A stretch of DNA of 64,000 nt from Dyadobacter koreensis (GTDB taxonomy: Bacteria > Bacteroidota > Bacteroidia > Cytophagales > Spirosomataceae): assembly GCF_900108855.1 (NCBI RefSeq), contig NZ_FNXY01000011.1, forward strand, positions 1-64,000, written 5' to 3'. The notes beneath the pieces are model-generated. The model was not told the DNA's origin. It saw only the letters and a list, made by a program, of their open reading frames with translations, and did no database searches. Position numbers and translations under genes: made by a program. Each line of letters begins with the position of its first letter. Position 1 is the stretch's first letter. Below are positions 45,501-53,844 of this stretch, piece by piece.

Positions 45501-45508
45501 TATTTTTG
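45501..45508 (+). promoter_or_regulatory. Candidate -7 box of the ergothioneine operon
   Basis: TATTTTTG matches TAnnTTTG and gives a start of transcription about 20 bases before the ATG at 45536. A weak TGTG lies at about the -33 distance. It would allow transcription separate from the oxidoreductase gene in front. Confidence 0.45.
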
Positions 45509-45535
45509 AGATAGTAATAACAGATACTAAACCCG

Positions 45536-46492
45536 ATGATCATTGCCAGAAATGTCAGTAAGAAATTTAATGGAATCAACGCGGTCAACGATATTTCCTT
45601 CGAAGTGAAGGAAGGGCAGACGCTGGTTTTTCTGGGGACCAGCGGCTGTGGGAAAACGACAACGCTGAAAATCCTTAACCGGTTGATAGAGCCCTCCGCA
45701 GGGGAAATTACGATTGACGGCAAAAATATTTTGTCCCTAAAACCGGAAATTTTACGACGAGGTATTGGTTATGTATCGCAAAATAACGGCCTCTTTCCGC
45801 ATTACACCGTTGCTGAAAATATTGCAATTGTTCCTAACTTGTTAAAATGGGGAAAAGAAAAAACCAGCGAACGTGCCAATGCTTTGCTGACGCAATTAAA
45901 ACTTCCAGTAACAGAATACGCAAATAAATATCCTGATGAATTAAGCGGTGGGCAAAAACAGCGCGTTGCTTTGGCACGAGCGCTGGTATCTGATCCGCCG
46001 GTGCTCTTGATGGACGAGCCGTTTGGCGCACTCGATCCCATCACACGGGCGAGTATAAGAAAAGAGTTCCTGGAATTACCTGAATTAAAAAGTAAGACAA
46101 TCGTTCTGGTAACGCATGACGTTCAGGAGGCTTTTGAACTTGGAGATCAGATTTGCCTCATGGATAAGGGAATTATTGTGCAGACAGGAACGCCCGAAGA
46201 ATTGATTTTTAAACCTGTAAATGAATTTGCCAGAAACTTTTTCAGCCACCAGCGTCTGCAGCTTGAACTTAGTGCATTGAAATTTAATAGTATATGGTCG
46301 TCACTTTCGGATGCTTCCCCGGCACCAACTGCATCATTAAACAGCAACCAAAGTCTGTGGGAGGGCATGGAAATGCTTTCTGAAAAAAATGAAGATGTGC
46401 TGATAGTAAGGAATTCGGAGGATGGTTCCTTGAAAGAAATTTCAATACAGACAATCCAGTCTGTTTATCTTGAAAACAAAAGAAACAGATGA
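45536..46492 (+). CDS. egtV: ABC transporter ATPase, betaine/ergothioneine type
   Basis: 318 residues. It has Walker A (GTSGCGKTT, near residue 34), Q-loop, signature LSGGQKQR, Walker B VLLMDEP and the H-loop THD. The C-terminal 80 residues are a short accessory region, not a full CBS pair as in OpuCA. It overlaps the permease-binding protein gene by 4 bases (ATGA). Function from context: energises import of a betaine-like compound, probably ergothioneine or hercynine, given egtB and egtD behind it. The symbol is by analogy with EgtUV and is inferred. Confidence 0.82.
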   Translation: MIIARNVSKKFNGINAVNDISFEVKEGQTLVFLGTSGCGKTTTLKILNRLIEPSAGEITIDGKNILSLKPEILRRGIGYVSQNNGLFPHYTVAENIAIVPNLLKWGKEKTSERANALLTQLKLPVTEYANKYPDELSGGQKQRVALARALVSDPPVLLMDEPFGALDPITRASIRKEFLELPELKSKTIVLVTHDVQEAFELGDQICLMDKGIIVQTGTPEELIFKPVNEFARNFFSHQRLQLELSALKFNSIWSSLSDASPAPTASLNSNQSLWEGMEMLSEKNEDVLIVRNSEDGSLKEISIQTIQSVYLENKRNR

Positions 46493-48069
46493 ATGAGCAA
46501 CTGAATTTGGTACAGTTTATGTTGCAGCAATCAGACAAGCTGCTGGACCAGACGATCGCTCATATCGGTCTTACTTGCATATCACTGCTTATTGCCGTTA
46601 CCATTGGATTACCGCTTGGAATCTGGATTGCAGATAAAAAGCGTGTTGCCTGGTTTGTTCTAGGAATTGCAGGAATTCTTCAAACCATTCCCAGTATTGC
46701 TTTGCTCGGTTTCATGATTCCAATTTTAGGGATCGGAGCTTTACCGGCTATTTCGGCACTTTTTCTTTACGCTTTACTACCCGTTATCCGAAACACTTAC
46801 ACTGGAATTACTGGTGTCGATCCCGCCATCACCGAGTCGGCGCGTGGTATGGGAATGAACAAATGGCAGATATTATTCAACGTGGAAATTCCCCTTGCGA
46901 TGCCTGTAATTCTTGCCGGGATCCGAACTGCCACGGTGATCAATGTCGGTGTTGCAACACTCGCCGCCTATATCGCAGCCGGTGGGTTAGGCGAATTTAT
47001 TTTCGGCGGGATTGCTTTGAATAATACGAATATGATTCTGGCAGGCGCGATTCCGGCCGCGTTGCTGGCAATTTTGCTTGATTTTCTGCTGTCTCTTTTC
47101 CAAAAAGCGAATCTGAAAAAGATGCGGAAAGTATCACTTATTTTGCCTGTCCTCCTCATCTTATTTTCCTCTTTTTATATCATTCCTTATACTTCTGAAA
47201 AAGTTTTGGCAGGTTTTACGCCGGAATTTATGGGTCGCGAAGATGGATATCTCGGACTTAAATCGAAGTATCAACTGGACATTCCGACTGTGGTTATCAG
47301 CGATGCGGTAATGTATAAAGCGGCGTTTGAAAAGAAGCTTGATGTGATCAGCGGATACAGTACAGATGGCCGTTTGAAAGCCTATGATCTGGTTACGCTC
47401 GAAGATGATAAAACAATTTTTCCACCTTACTATGCCGCTCCGCTTATTCGCCATGATGTTCTTGAAAAGTATCCTGAATTACAGCCGGTTCTTGAAATCT
47501 TATCCGGTGTGATCAACGATTCTATTATGACGGAATTGAATTATCGCGTTGATTATCAGAAGCAGCTCCCGGAAAAGGTCGCGCTGGATTTTATGCTGGA
47601 AAAGGGTTTATATAAAAAACCGCAGAGCGGCGCGGGCACAGAAACGGTCCGGCTGGGGTCAAAAATTTTTGCTGAACAATATATTTTGATCAACATGTAT
47701 AAAATGTTGATTGAAGGAAATACCAAACTAAAAGTTGTCACCAGAACGGGTCTTGGCGGAACAAAAATTTGCTTTGATGCATTAACCAATAATGAGATTG
47801 ATATGTACCCGGAATATACAGGTACAGGCCTTCTGGTCATTTTAAAACCTGACAAAATAACGCTCGACCCGATCATCGGGAACCGTGAGAAAGTTTTTGA
47901 TTTTGTTCAAAAAGAATTTTCTGATCAGTATAAATTGAGCTGGCTGAAACCGATCGGGTTTAATAATGCCTATGCCTTAATGATGCGTCGAAGTCAGGCA
48001 CAATCCTTGCGTATAAAGACTATTTCAGATTTAAAAAATTATTTGTCTAATGAAAACCACCAACATTAG
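46489..48069 (+). CDS. egtU: ABC permease fused to a circularly permuted substrate-binding domain
   Basis: 526 residues. The N-terminal permease (1-205) has six membrane helices and the coupling loop GMGMNKWQILFNVEIPLAMPVI. A seventh helix (214-233) leads to an external binding domain of the OpuCC/EgtU type. Its two parts are in reversed order. The segment normally C-terminal comes first (241-375: AGFTPEFMGREDGYLGL, ISGYSTDGRLKAYDLVTLEDDK, FPPYYAAPL, LNYRVD). The segment normally N-terminal comes last (387-519: VRLGSKIFAEQYIL, GLGGTKICFDAL, IDMYPEYTGTGL, WLKPIGFNNAYALM). Together they make one complete domain. The ergothioneine link is from the operon. The end overlaps egtB by 20 bases. Confidence 0.85.
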   Translation: MNEQLNLVQFMLQQSDKLLDQTIAHIGLTCISLLIAVTIGLPLGIWIADKKRVAWFVLGIAGILQTIPSIALLGFMIPILGIGALPAISALFLYALLPVIRNTYTGITGVDPAITESARGMGMNKWQILFNVEIPLAMPVILAGIRTATVINVGVATLAAYIAAGGLGEFIFGGIALNNTNMILAGAIPAALLAILLDFLLSLFQKANLKKMRKVSLILPVLLILFSSFYIIPYTSEKVLAGFTPEFMGREDGYLGLKSKYQLDIPTVVISDAVMYKAAFEKKLDVISGYSTDGRLKAYDLVTLEDDKTIFPPYYAAPLIRHDVLEKYPELQPVLEILSGVINDSIMTELNYRVDYQKQLPEKVALDFMLEKGLYKKPQSGAGTETVRLGSKIFAEQYILINMYKMLIEGNTKLKVVTRTGLGGTKICFDALTNNEIDMYPEYTGTGLLVILKPDKITLDPIIGNREKVFDFVQKEFSDQYKLSWLKPIGFNNAYALMMRRSQAQSLRIKTISDLKNYLSNENHQH

Positions 48070-49207
48070 GGAAAGATATAACCTCGTCAGAAAGTACACT
48101 GAACAGATTTGTCAACCTCTCGAGACGGAAGATTATGTGCCGCAGCCCGTTCCGTTTGTAAGTCCTCCAAAATGGCATTTAGCGCACTCCACATGGTTTT
48201 TTGAAACATTTATTCTCAAAAACCAGGTCTCAGACTATAAGGTTTTCGATGAGACTTTTAATTATTTATTCAACAGTTATTACAATAACGTCGGTGACCG
48301 CGTCCTACGGACTGATAGGGGAAATATTACGCGCCCGAAGGTTTCATATGTGTACGCATACCGCAAATATGTGGACGAGCACATGAACATTTTGCTGGCT
48401 ACGCTGGGAGATGAAAAGGCTTTGACACTTATCGAGTTAGGCTTGCATCACGAGCAGCAGCATCAGGAATTACTTGTAACAGACATTAAATATATTTTAG
48501 GCCATAACCCGACTTTTCCGGTTTACGAACCCGATCATAATCTGGTCGATGATGAGAATTCAGAAACGGGTTTTGTTCAGATAAACGAAGGTATTTACGA
48601 GATCGGATACCAGGGTGACGGCTTTTGCTTTGATAATGAACAAGGCCGGCACAAAGTATATGCTCAGAACTTTGAAATCAGCAAGTCGCTGGTTACCAAC
48701 GAAGAATTTATAGAATTTATTGAAGCAGGCGGTTATCAGGATTTCAATTTGTGGTTGGATGAAGGCTGGTCGTGGGTTAATGAAAACCAAATCGATTCTC
48801 CGATGTATTGGCATAAGATCAATGGAGAATGGCATTATTTCACTTTGGCAGGCCTGAAAAAACTTAATCCCAAAGCTATCTTATGTCACGTCAGCTATTT
48901 CGAAGCATGGGCTTATGCGCAGTGGAAGGAAATGAGGCTGCCGACCGAATTCGAATGGGAAATTGCTTCCTATCATTTTGCCTGGGGAAAAAGATGGGAA
49001 TGGACAAACAGTGCTTATCTGGCATATCCTAATTTCACTAAAGCAAAAGGCGCGGTGGGAGAATATAACGGCAAATTCATGATCAATACCATGGTCCTTC
49101 GCGGAGCTTCGGTAGCTACTTCACCAGACCATAGCAGAAATACATACCGTAACTTTTTTCACACAAACGAACGCTGGCAATACACTGGCATTCGATTAGT
49201 AAAATAG
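48050..49207 (+). CDS. egtB: Ergothioneine biosynthesis sulfoxide synthase EgtB
   Basis: 385 residues. The N-terminal DinB-like four-helix domain has likely iron ligands H46 (WHLAHSTWF) and H134/H138 in HHEQQHQE, equal in spacing to known EgtB. The C-terminal formylglycine-enzyme-like domain has RLPTEFEWEIAS, KRWEWTNSAYLAYPNF, and the closing block SRNTYRNFFHTNERWQYTGIRL. It is a non-haem iron enzyme that joins hercynine with a thiol (cysteine or gamma-glutamylcysteine) using oxygen. No EgtA, EgtC or EgtE gene is in this window, so the thiol donor and the later C-S lyase step are open. It starts inside the end of the transporter gene. Confidence 0.93.
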   Translation: MKTTNIRERYNLVRKYTEQICQPLETEDYVPQPVPFVSPPKWHLAHSTWFFETFILKNQVSDYKVFDETFNYLFNSYYNNVGDRVLRTDRGNITRPKVSYVYAYRKYVDEHMNILLATLGDEKALTLIELGLHHEQQHQELLVTDIKYILGHNPTFPVYEPDHNLVDDENSETGFVQINEGIYEIGYQGDGFCFDNEQGRHKVYAQNFEISKSLVTNEEFIEFIEAGGYQDFNLWLDEGWSWVNENQIDSPMYWHKINGEWHYFTLAGLKKLNPKAILCHVSYFEAWAYAQWKEMRLPTEFEWEIASYHFAWGKRWEWTNSAYLAYPNFTKAKGAVGEYNGKFMINTMVLRGASVATSPDHSRNTYRNFFHTNERWQYTGIRLVK

Positions 49208-49290
49208 CTTTTGGCATTTAGGAATTAGCTTTTAGTCAATCTCTGAAAGCTAACGTCTAGTCGCTGACAGCTGATCGCAAACACTTAACC
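49208..49290. repeat. Degenerate short repeats between egtB and egtD
   Basis: Variants of a tagctttt(g/a)g-like unit and its complement-like forms (gaaagctaacg, gacagctgatcgc) recur over about 80 bases. This looks like a small intergenic repeat of the kind often scattered in Cytophagales genomes. No terminator is seen, so egtD is probably still read from the operon. Confidence 0.35.
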
Positions 49291-49306
49291 ATCAACCTAC
49301 TTGAAA

Positions 49307-50269
49307 ATGGAATCTACTACTTTAAGCGCTACATCAACTTTTGAACAGGACATACATGAAGGGTTAACAGCTTCCTTTAAAAATATATCATCCAAATATT
49401 TTTACGACGATCTGGGTAGCGTGATTTTTCAGGATATTATGAAAATGCCTGAATATTATCCTACGCCTTGTGAATTCGAGATATTATCCTTGCAGGGTGA
49501 GGACATACTTCGTAAACTGAATTTTGACGAGCCTTTTAATATTATTGAATTCGGTGCCGGGGACGGTATCAAAACGCGTCAGTTGTTAAAAAAACTGATG
49601 GAAAATCAGGTTGATTTTACTTACGTTCCGATCGATATTTCGCAAAAAGCAATTCAGGAACTTGAAGCAAATATGCTTGATTATTTACCGGGGTTGAAAA
49701 TTAAATCGCTGATTGGTAATTACTTTTCAATGATGGAAGATTTATTTGCTTTGCAGGAACCAGGTCTTTTTCTTTTTTTGGGAAGTAATATCGGAAACTA
49801 CCAGGACCCTGAGGCAAATGATCTGCTTGGACAATTCTACCAGCATATGAAAACGGGCGACAAACTGCTCATCGGGTTTGATCTTCAAAAAAATCCGGCT
49901 GTTATACGTGATGCATATGATGATAGTCAGGGAATAACGAAGGCATTTAATATGAACTTGTTACAACGGATCAATAAGGAGCTTGGTGGAAATTTCAAGA
50001 AAGAATTTTTTGATTTTTATTCTCATTATAATCCTGTCAACGGCGAAGTGAGGAGTTTTTTGGTGAGCCTTAAAGAGCAGGAAGTATACATTGCAAATCT
50101 GGACAGGACATATCCTTTTCGGCAAAACGAATTAATCTGGACCGAGTTATCTAAAAAGTACACACTTTCAGAAATTGACATTCTTGCCAGTAACAATGGT
50201 TTCGAACTGATAGAAAATTTTCTGGATTGCAAACATTATTTCACAGATAGTCTATGGACAAAGCAATAG
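49307..50269 (+). CDS. egtD: L-histidine N-alpha-methyltransferase EgtD
   Basis: 320 residues from ATG 49307 (a TTG two codons earlier is also open). Family motifs in order: SSKYFYDDLGSVIFQDIMKMPEYYPT, the SAM-binding EFGAGDGIKTRQLL, VPIDIS, FLGSNIGNY and GFDLQKNP. It transfers three methyl groups from SAM to histidine to give hercynine, the first step of ergothioneine synthesis and the substrate of EgtB encoded just upstream. A strong terminator follows 20 bases after the stop, so this is the last gene of the operon. Confidence 0.94.
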   Translation: MESTTLSATSTFEQDIHEGLTASFKNISSKYFYDDLGSVIFQDIMKMPEYYPTPCEFEILSLQGEDILRKLNFDEPFNIIEFGAGDGIKTRQLLKKLMENQVDFTYVPIDISQKAIQELEANMLDYLPGLKIKSLIGNYFSMMEDLFALQEPGLFLFLGSNIGNYQDPEANDLLGQFYQHMKTGDKLLIGFDLQKNPAVIRDAYDDSQGITKAFNMNLLQRINKELGGNFKKEFFDFYSHYNPVNGEVRSFLVSLKEQEVYIANLDRTYPFRQNELIWTELSKKYTLSEIDILASNNGFELIENFLDCKHYFTDSLWTKQ

Positions 50270-50290
50270 AATTTTCTAAAAAAAATACAG

Positions 50291-50319
50291 GCCTTGCATT
50301 ATTGTAAGGCTTTTTTTTT
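50291..50319 (+). terminator. Terminator of the ergothioneine operon
   Basis: An 8-base stem (gccttgca / tgtaaggc, one G-T pair) with a TTAT loop is followed by nine T. It lies 21 bases behind egtD. Confidence 0.88.
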
Positions 50320-50370
50320 GTCTGCATAACGTATAATCCAAATTTACGCAGGGAGGTGTGACAGATTGTT

Positions 50371-50378
50371 TAACTTTG
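50371..50378 (+). promoter_or_regulatory. Candidate -7 box of the kinase/redox operon
   Basis: TAACTTTG fits TAnnTTTG. The -33 position has only a weak TTTA at slightly long distance. Transcription would start near 50385, leaving a leader of about 57 bases before the ATG at 50442. Together with the terminator at 50291-50319 it makes the three downstream genes an independent unit. Confidence 0.5.
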
Positions 50379-50441
50379 GTGTTATAACCCGAAAATGCCA
50401 TCTTTAATTTTTAAGAAAATAAATCTTAAATTTCGATTGTC

Positions 50442-51860
50442 ATGAAGGAAGTCGCCACAAAAGAAGTTACCGTTGCAGATCTGAAGGCTATTGAGGCTTT
50501 AAAGGAAGTGCCCGACGAGCAGTTGCAATGGTTTATAGACGAAAGCGAACACAGAATTTTTGAAGAAGGCGAGTATTTCGGAAGATTGAACGATCCGATC
50601 GTGTATACTCATATTATACTTCGTGGACGTGTAGAATTCTATCGAAACCAAAACAACGAAAGGCTCTCGGTCGCTGATGTCGGCGGAGGAACAATTACGG
50701 GATTACTGCCGTTTTCCAGAGCAAAAAATCTGTTTGCGAATGCCGTTTGTATTGAAGAAACGGAGGTGATTTCTTTACCGAAAGAAAAAATGCGCGATCT
50801 GATTCAGCTGAATTATGAGCTGACGCAGGTTTTTGTTCACGTCATGGCTTCCCGGATCCGGGAGTTTACCGAACGCGAGCAGCAAAGTGAAAAAATGATG
50901 GCACTCGGAAAGCTTTCGGCAGGATTGGCGCATGAACTGAATAATCCGGCTGCGGCTATTGTTCGTGGTTCAGCCTCCTTAGAAAAACATTTGCAATGTT
51001 TGCCTGATGCCTTTAAACAGTTGATTTCGATAAGATTGGATACAGCGGATATAGAAAGTGTCAATACCAAAATTCATAATGCACTGGATAATAAGGAGAG
51101 GCCGGTGCTGAGCATGATGGAACGTGCAGACAAAGAGGATGAAATCTCAGACTGGCTGGACGCACAGGACGGGATAAAAAATGTTTATGATATGGCGGAG
51201 AATTTTGTTGAATTCGGGCTGTCGATTGATGATCTGGAGGAAATAAAAACCTACATTCCGGAAGGGAAATTATCACCGTTGCTGATCTGGATTAATAATA
51301 GCTTTACCACGGAAAGGATGGTTTCAGAAATTGGTCTGGCGTCTAAAAGAATTTCGGAGCTTGTCAATTCTGTTAAAACGTTTACGCATATGGATGGCGG
51401 CGGCGATAAGGTATTCGCCGATATCCGCACGGGGATCAAGAATACCATGATCATGCTTAACCATAAAATCAAAAAGGCAAATGTGAACGTTATTGAGGAT
51501 TATGACGAAAGTTTGCCACCCGTAAAAGCAATGATCGGCGAGCTAAACCAGGTATGGACGAATCTTATCGATAATGCAACCGATGCTTTGGAAGGAATAG
51601 AAAATCCTGAACTAATTATAAAAACGAGACGGGACAGAGAATTCGTATGCGTTTCGGTAATTGACAACGGCCCCGGAATTCCTGATGACAATAAAAAAAG
51701 GATATTTGATCCGTTTTTTACCACAAAAAAAATTGGTCAGGGAACCGGTTTGGGGCTTGATGTAGTTACCAGAATTGTAAAACAACACAAAGGAACAATC
51801 ACAGTGGATTCCGTACCAGGAAGAACTGAATTCGTGGTCTGTTTCCCAATCAATGGATGA
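50442..51860 (+). CDS. Soluble histidine kinase with cyclic-nucleotide-binding-fold sensor
   Basis: 472 residues, no membrane segment. Residues 20-140 form a CAP/cNMP-binding-like beta-barrel with helix (HIILRGRVEFYRNQNNERLSVADVG, VISLPKEKMRDLI). The phosphoacceptor helix has GLAHELNNPAAAIVRGS (H164). The region between it and the ATPase is unusually long (about 180-345, helical). The HATPase has LIDNATDALEG, DNGPGIP and GTGLGLDVV. The classical cAMP-phosphate-binding RAA motif is not evident in the barrel, so the ligand may be something else. It probably phosphorylates the receiver fusion encoded 32 bases downstream. Confidence 0.9.
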   Translation: MKEVATKEVTVADLKAIEALKEVPDEQLQWFIDESEHRIFEEGEYFGRLNDPIVYTHIILRGRVEFYRNQNNERLSVADVGGGTITGLLPFSRAKNLFANAVCIEETEVISLPKEKMRDLIQLNYELTQVFVHVMASRIREFTEREQQSEKMMALGKLSAGLAHELNNPAAAIVRGSASLEKHLQCLPDAFKQLISIRLDTADIESVNTKIHNALDNKERPVLSMMERADKEDEISDWLDAQDGIKNVYDMAENFVEFGLSIDDLEEIKTYIPEGKLSPLLIWINNSFTTERMVSEIGLASKRISELVNSVKTFTHMDGGGDKVFADIRTGIKNTMIMLNHKIKKANVNVIEDYDESLPPVKAMIGELNQVWTNLIDNATDALEGIENPELIIKTRRDREFVCVSVIDNGPGIPDDNKKRIFDPFFTTKKIGQGTGLGLDVVTRIVKQHKGTITVDSVPGRTEFVVCFPING

Positions 51861-51892
51861 ATTAGCTTCGAATTAAAATAAAAAGACAAGAT

Positions 51893-53554
51893 ATGGGGTT
51901 GCCGATTATTTTTTCAATTGATGATGATGCGCAGGTTTTAAGGGCCATCACCCGCGACCTAAAGGCCAAGTATCGGGATACTTACCGGGTACTGAGCACT
52001 GCGTCTGTGAAGGAGGCGCTGGAAAGCTTGATTGATCTGCAAAACAAGGGGGAAGAAGTCGCCATTTTTATATCAGATCAGCGTATGCCTGAAATGCAGG
52101 GCGTTGATTTTTTACAAAAGGCAAAAAAGATATTTCCTGATGCAAAACGTGTTTTACTTACTGCTTATTCAGATACCGATGCGGCAATAAAAGCGATTAA
52201 CGACGTGCAGCTGGATTATTACCTCATGAAACCGTGGGATCCTCCGGAAGAAAAATTGTATCCGGCGATCGACGATTTGTTGAATGACTGGCAGGCTGAT
52301 TATCGTCCTGACTTTAAGGGTTTGAAAGTGCTTGGCTACCAGTTTTCGCCAAAATCTCATCAGATTAAAGATTTCCTTTACGGGAACCTGATCCCTTATT
52401 CCTGGATGGATATCGAGTCCAGCGATCAGGGAAAACAGATTTGTTCTACTAATAACTTTGAAACAGCGGATTTTCCGGTCGTTATTTTTGAGGATGGCTC
52501 GCTGATGAAAAATCCGTCAGTATTGGAAATTGCATCAAGAATCGGGCTGAATGCTTCTGTTAAACAACAAATTTATGATGTGATCATCATCGGTGCAGGA
52601 CCAGCAGGCCTGGCAGCCTCCGTATATGGTGCGTCGGAAGGTTTGAGTACCTTGTTAATTGAAAGGCGGGCGCCCGGTGGACAGGCAGGTACAAGTTCGA
52701 GAATCGAGAATTATCTTGGTTTCCCATCAGGACTGAGCGGGGCAGATCTGGCGCGGCGGGCGGTTACCCAGGCGACTAGATTTGGGACTGAAATTCTTTC
52801 TCCTCAGTCTGTAAAAGAGATTAAGGTTAAGGATAAGTATAAGACCATTGTATTGGAAGACGGCACGGAGATCAACGGCAAAGCAGTCGTCATCACAACA
52901 GGCGTTGATTACCGTAAATTAGAAACGCAGGGTATTGAGGAGTTTACCGGGAAGGGAATTTATTATGGTGCTGCGAACACCGAAGCAACTTCATGCGGAA
53001 ATAAGGAAGTCTATATTCTGGGAGGAGGAAATTCGGCGGGACAAGCGGCAATGTATCTGTCCAAATTTGCCAGACATGTTTATATTCTGGTGCGTAAAAA
53101 TGATCTGAGTTCTTCCATGTCGTCATATTTGATCGATCAGTTGTCGACGACAGAAAATGTTAAAGTTTTGGGTTGCACTGAAATTGTGGAAGCTTGTGGA
53201 AATGACCATTTGCAAGGCTTGAAACTTATTGATTTAAACACCAGGGAACAAACGTCAGTTTCTGCGGACGCGTTATTTATTTTTATTGGCGCGAAACCCT
53301 ATACTGATTGGATCGGGCTGGAAATTATCAAAAATAAAAAAGGATTTATTGAAACCGGGCGTGATATGAATTCATACGGTGAGTTCAGGAAAGTCTGGAA
53401 AGCGGACCGCGATCCTTATACTTTGGAAACAAGTTCTCCGGGAATTTTTGCAGCTGGCGACGTTCGCGCAGGAGCAATGAATCGTGTGACTTCCGCGGTT
53501 GGGGAAGGTTCTATGTCAATTAGTTTGGTTCATCAATATTTAAGCGAAATATAA
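51893..53554 (+). CDS. Receiver - glutaredoxin-like - thioredoxin-reductase-like fusion protein
   Basis: 553 residues in three parts. Receiver (1-130): acidic D10-D12, phospho-acceptor D62 in FISDQRMPEMQG, T90, and K113 in LMKPW. Glutaredoxin-like domain (about 143-220): LKVLGYQFSPKSHQIKDFL...PVVIFEDGSLMKNPS, where the CPxC site is SPKS (152-155). Thioredoxin-reductase-like flavoprotein (about 226-553): FAD motif GAGPAG (234-239), NAD(P) motif GGGNSAG (377-383), FAD motif AAGDV. The redox CxxC of thioredoxin reductase is replaced by GAAN (359-362). FAD and NAD(P)H binding look intact, but disulfide chemistry does not. Its stop overlaps the next start (TAATG). Confidence 0.9.
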   Translation: MGLPIIFSIDDDAQVLRAITRDLKAKYRDTYRVLSTASVKEALESLIDLQNKGEEVAIFISDQRMPEMQGVDFLQKAKKIFPDAKRVLLTAYSDTDAAIKAINDVQLDYYLMKPWDPPEEKLYPAIDDLLNDWQADYRPDFKGLKVLGYQFSPKSHQIKDFLYGNLIPYSWMDIESSDQGKQICSTNNFETADFPVVIFEDGSLMKNPSVLEIASRIGLNASVKQQIYDVIIIGAGPAGLAASVYGASEGLSTLLIERRAPGGQAGTSSRIENYLGFPSGLSGADLARRAVTQATRFGTEILSPQSVKEIKVKDKYKTIVLEDGTEINGKAVVITTGVDYRKLETQGIEEFTGKGIYYGAANTEATSCGNKEVYILGGGNSAGQAAMYLSKFARHVYILVRKNDLSSSMSSYLIDQLSTTENVKVLGCTEIVEACGNDHLQGLKLIDLNTREQTSVSADALFIFIGAKPYTDWIGLEIIKNKKGFIETGRDMNSYGEFRKVWKADRDPYTLETSSPGIFAAGDVRAGAMNRVTSAVGEGSMSISLVHQYLSEI

Positions 53555-53826
53555 TGGCAGATCAGATTTGTAGTCATATCAGTGCGATCACTGAAATAAA
53601 AACCGCCAAAAAGCGAGAATGTGAAGAATGTGTAAAAGCGGGCGGACGATGGGTGCACTTACGTACATGTCAGACTTGCGGCGTGACGCTCTGCTGTGAC
53701 GATTCACCTTCTAAGCACATGACAAAACATAACCATGCTACTGGCCATCCGGTTATAAGTTCTGCTGAACCCGGCGAAAAATGGTTGTGGTGTTACGAAG
53801 ATGAGTCTTTTGTTGAATATGACTAA
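53554..53826 (+). CDS. Bacterial ZnF-UBP domain protein
   Basis: 90 residues, a single UBP-type zinc finger. Likely zinc ligands are C6, H8, C23, C26, C39, C42, C47 and histidines in KHMTKHNHATGH. The fold signature W.HLR.C..CG..LCC..S....H....GH ends with EPGEKWLWCYEDESF. In eukaryotic USP5 and HDAC6 this fold binds free C-terminal Gly-Gly of ubiquitin; bacterial copies have no known ligand. It is translationally coupled to the fusion gene in front by a one-base overlap, which suggests the two products work together. Confidence 0.9.
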   Translation: MADQICSHISAITEIKTAKKRECEECVKAGGRWVHLRTCQTCGVTLCCDDSPSKHMTKHNHATGHPVISSAEPGEKWLWCYEDESFVEYD

Positions 53827-53844
53827 ATATCATTGAATAAAGAT

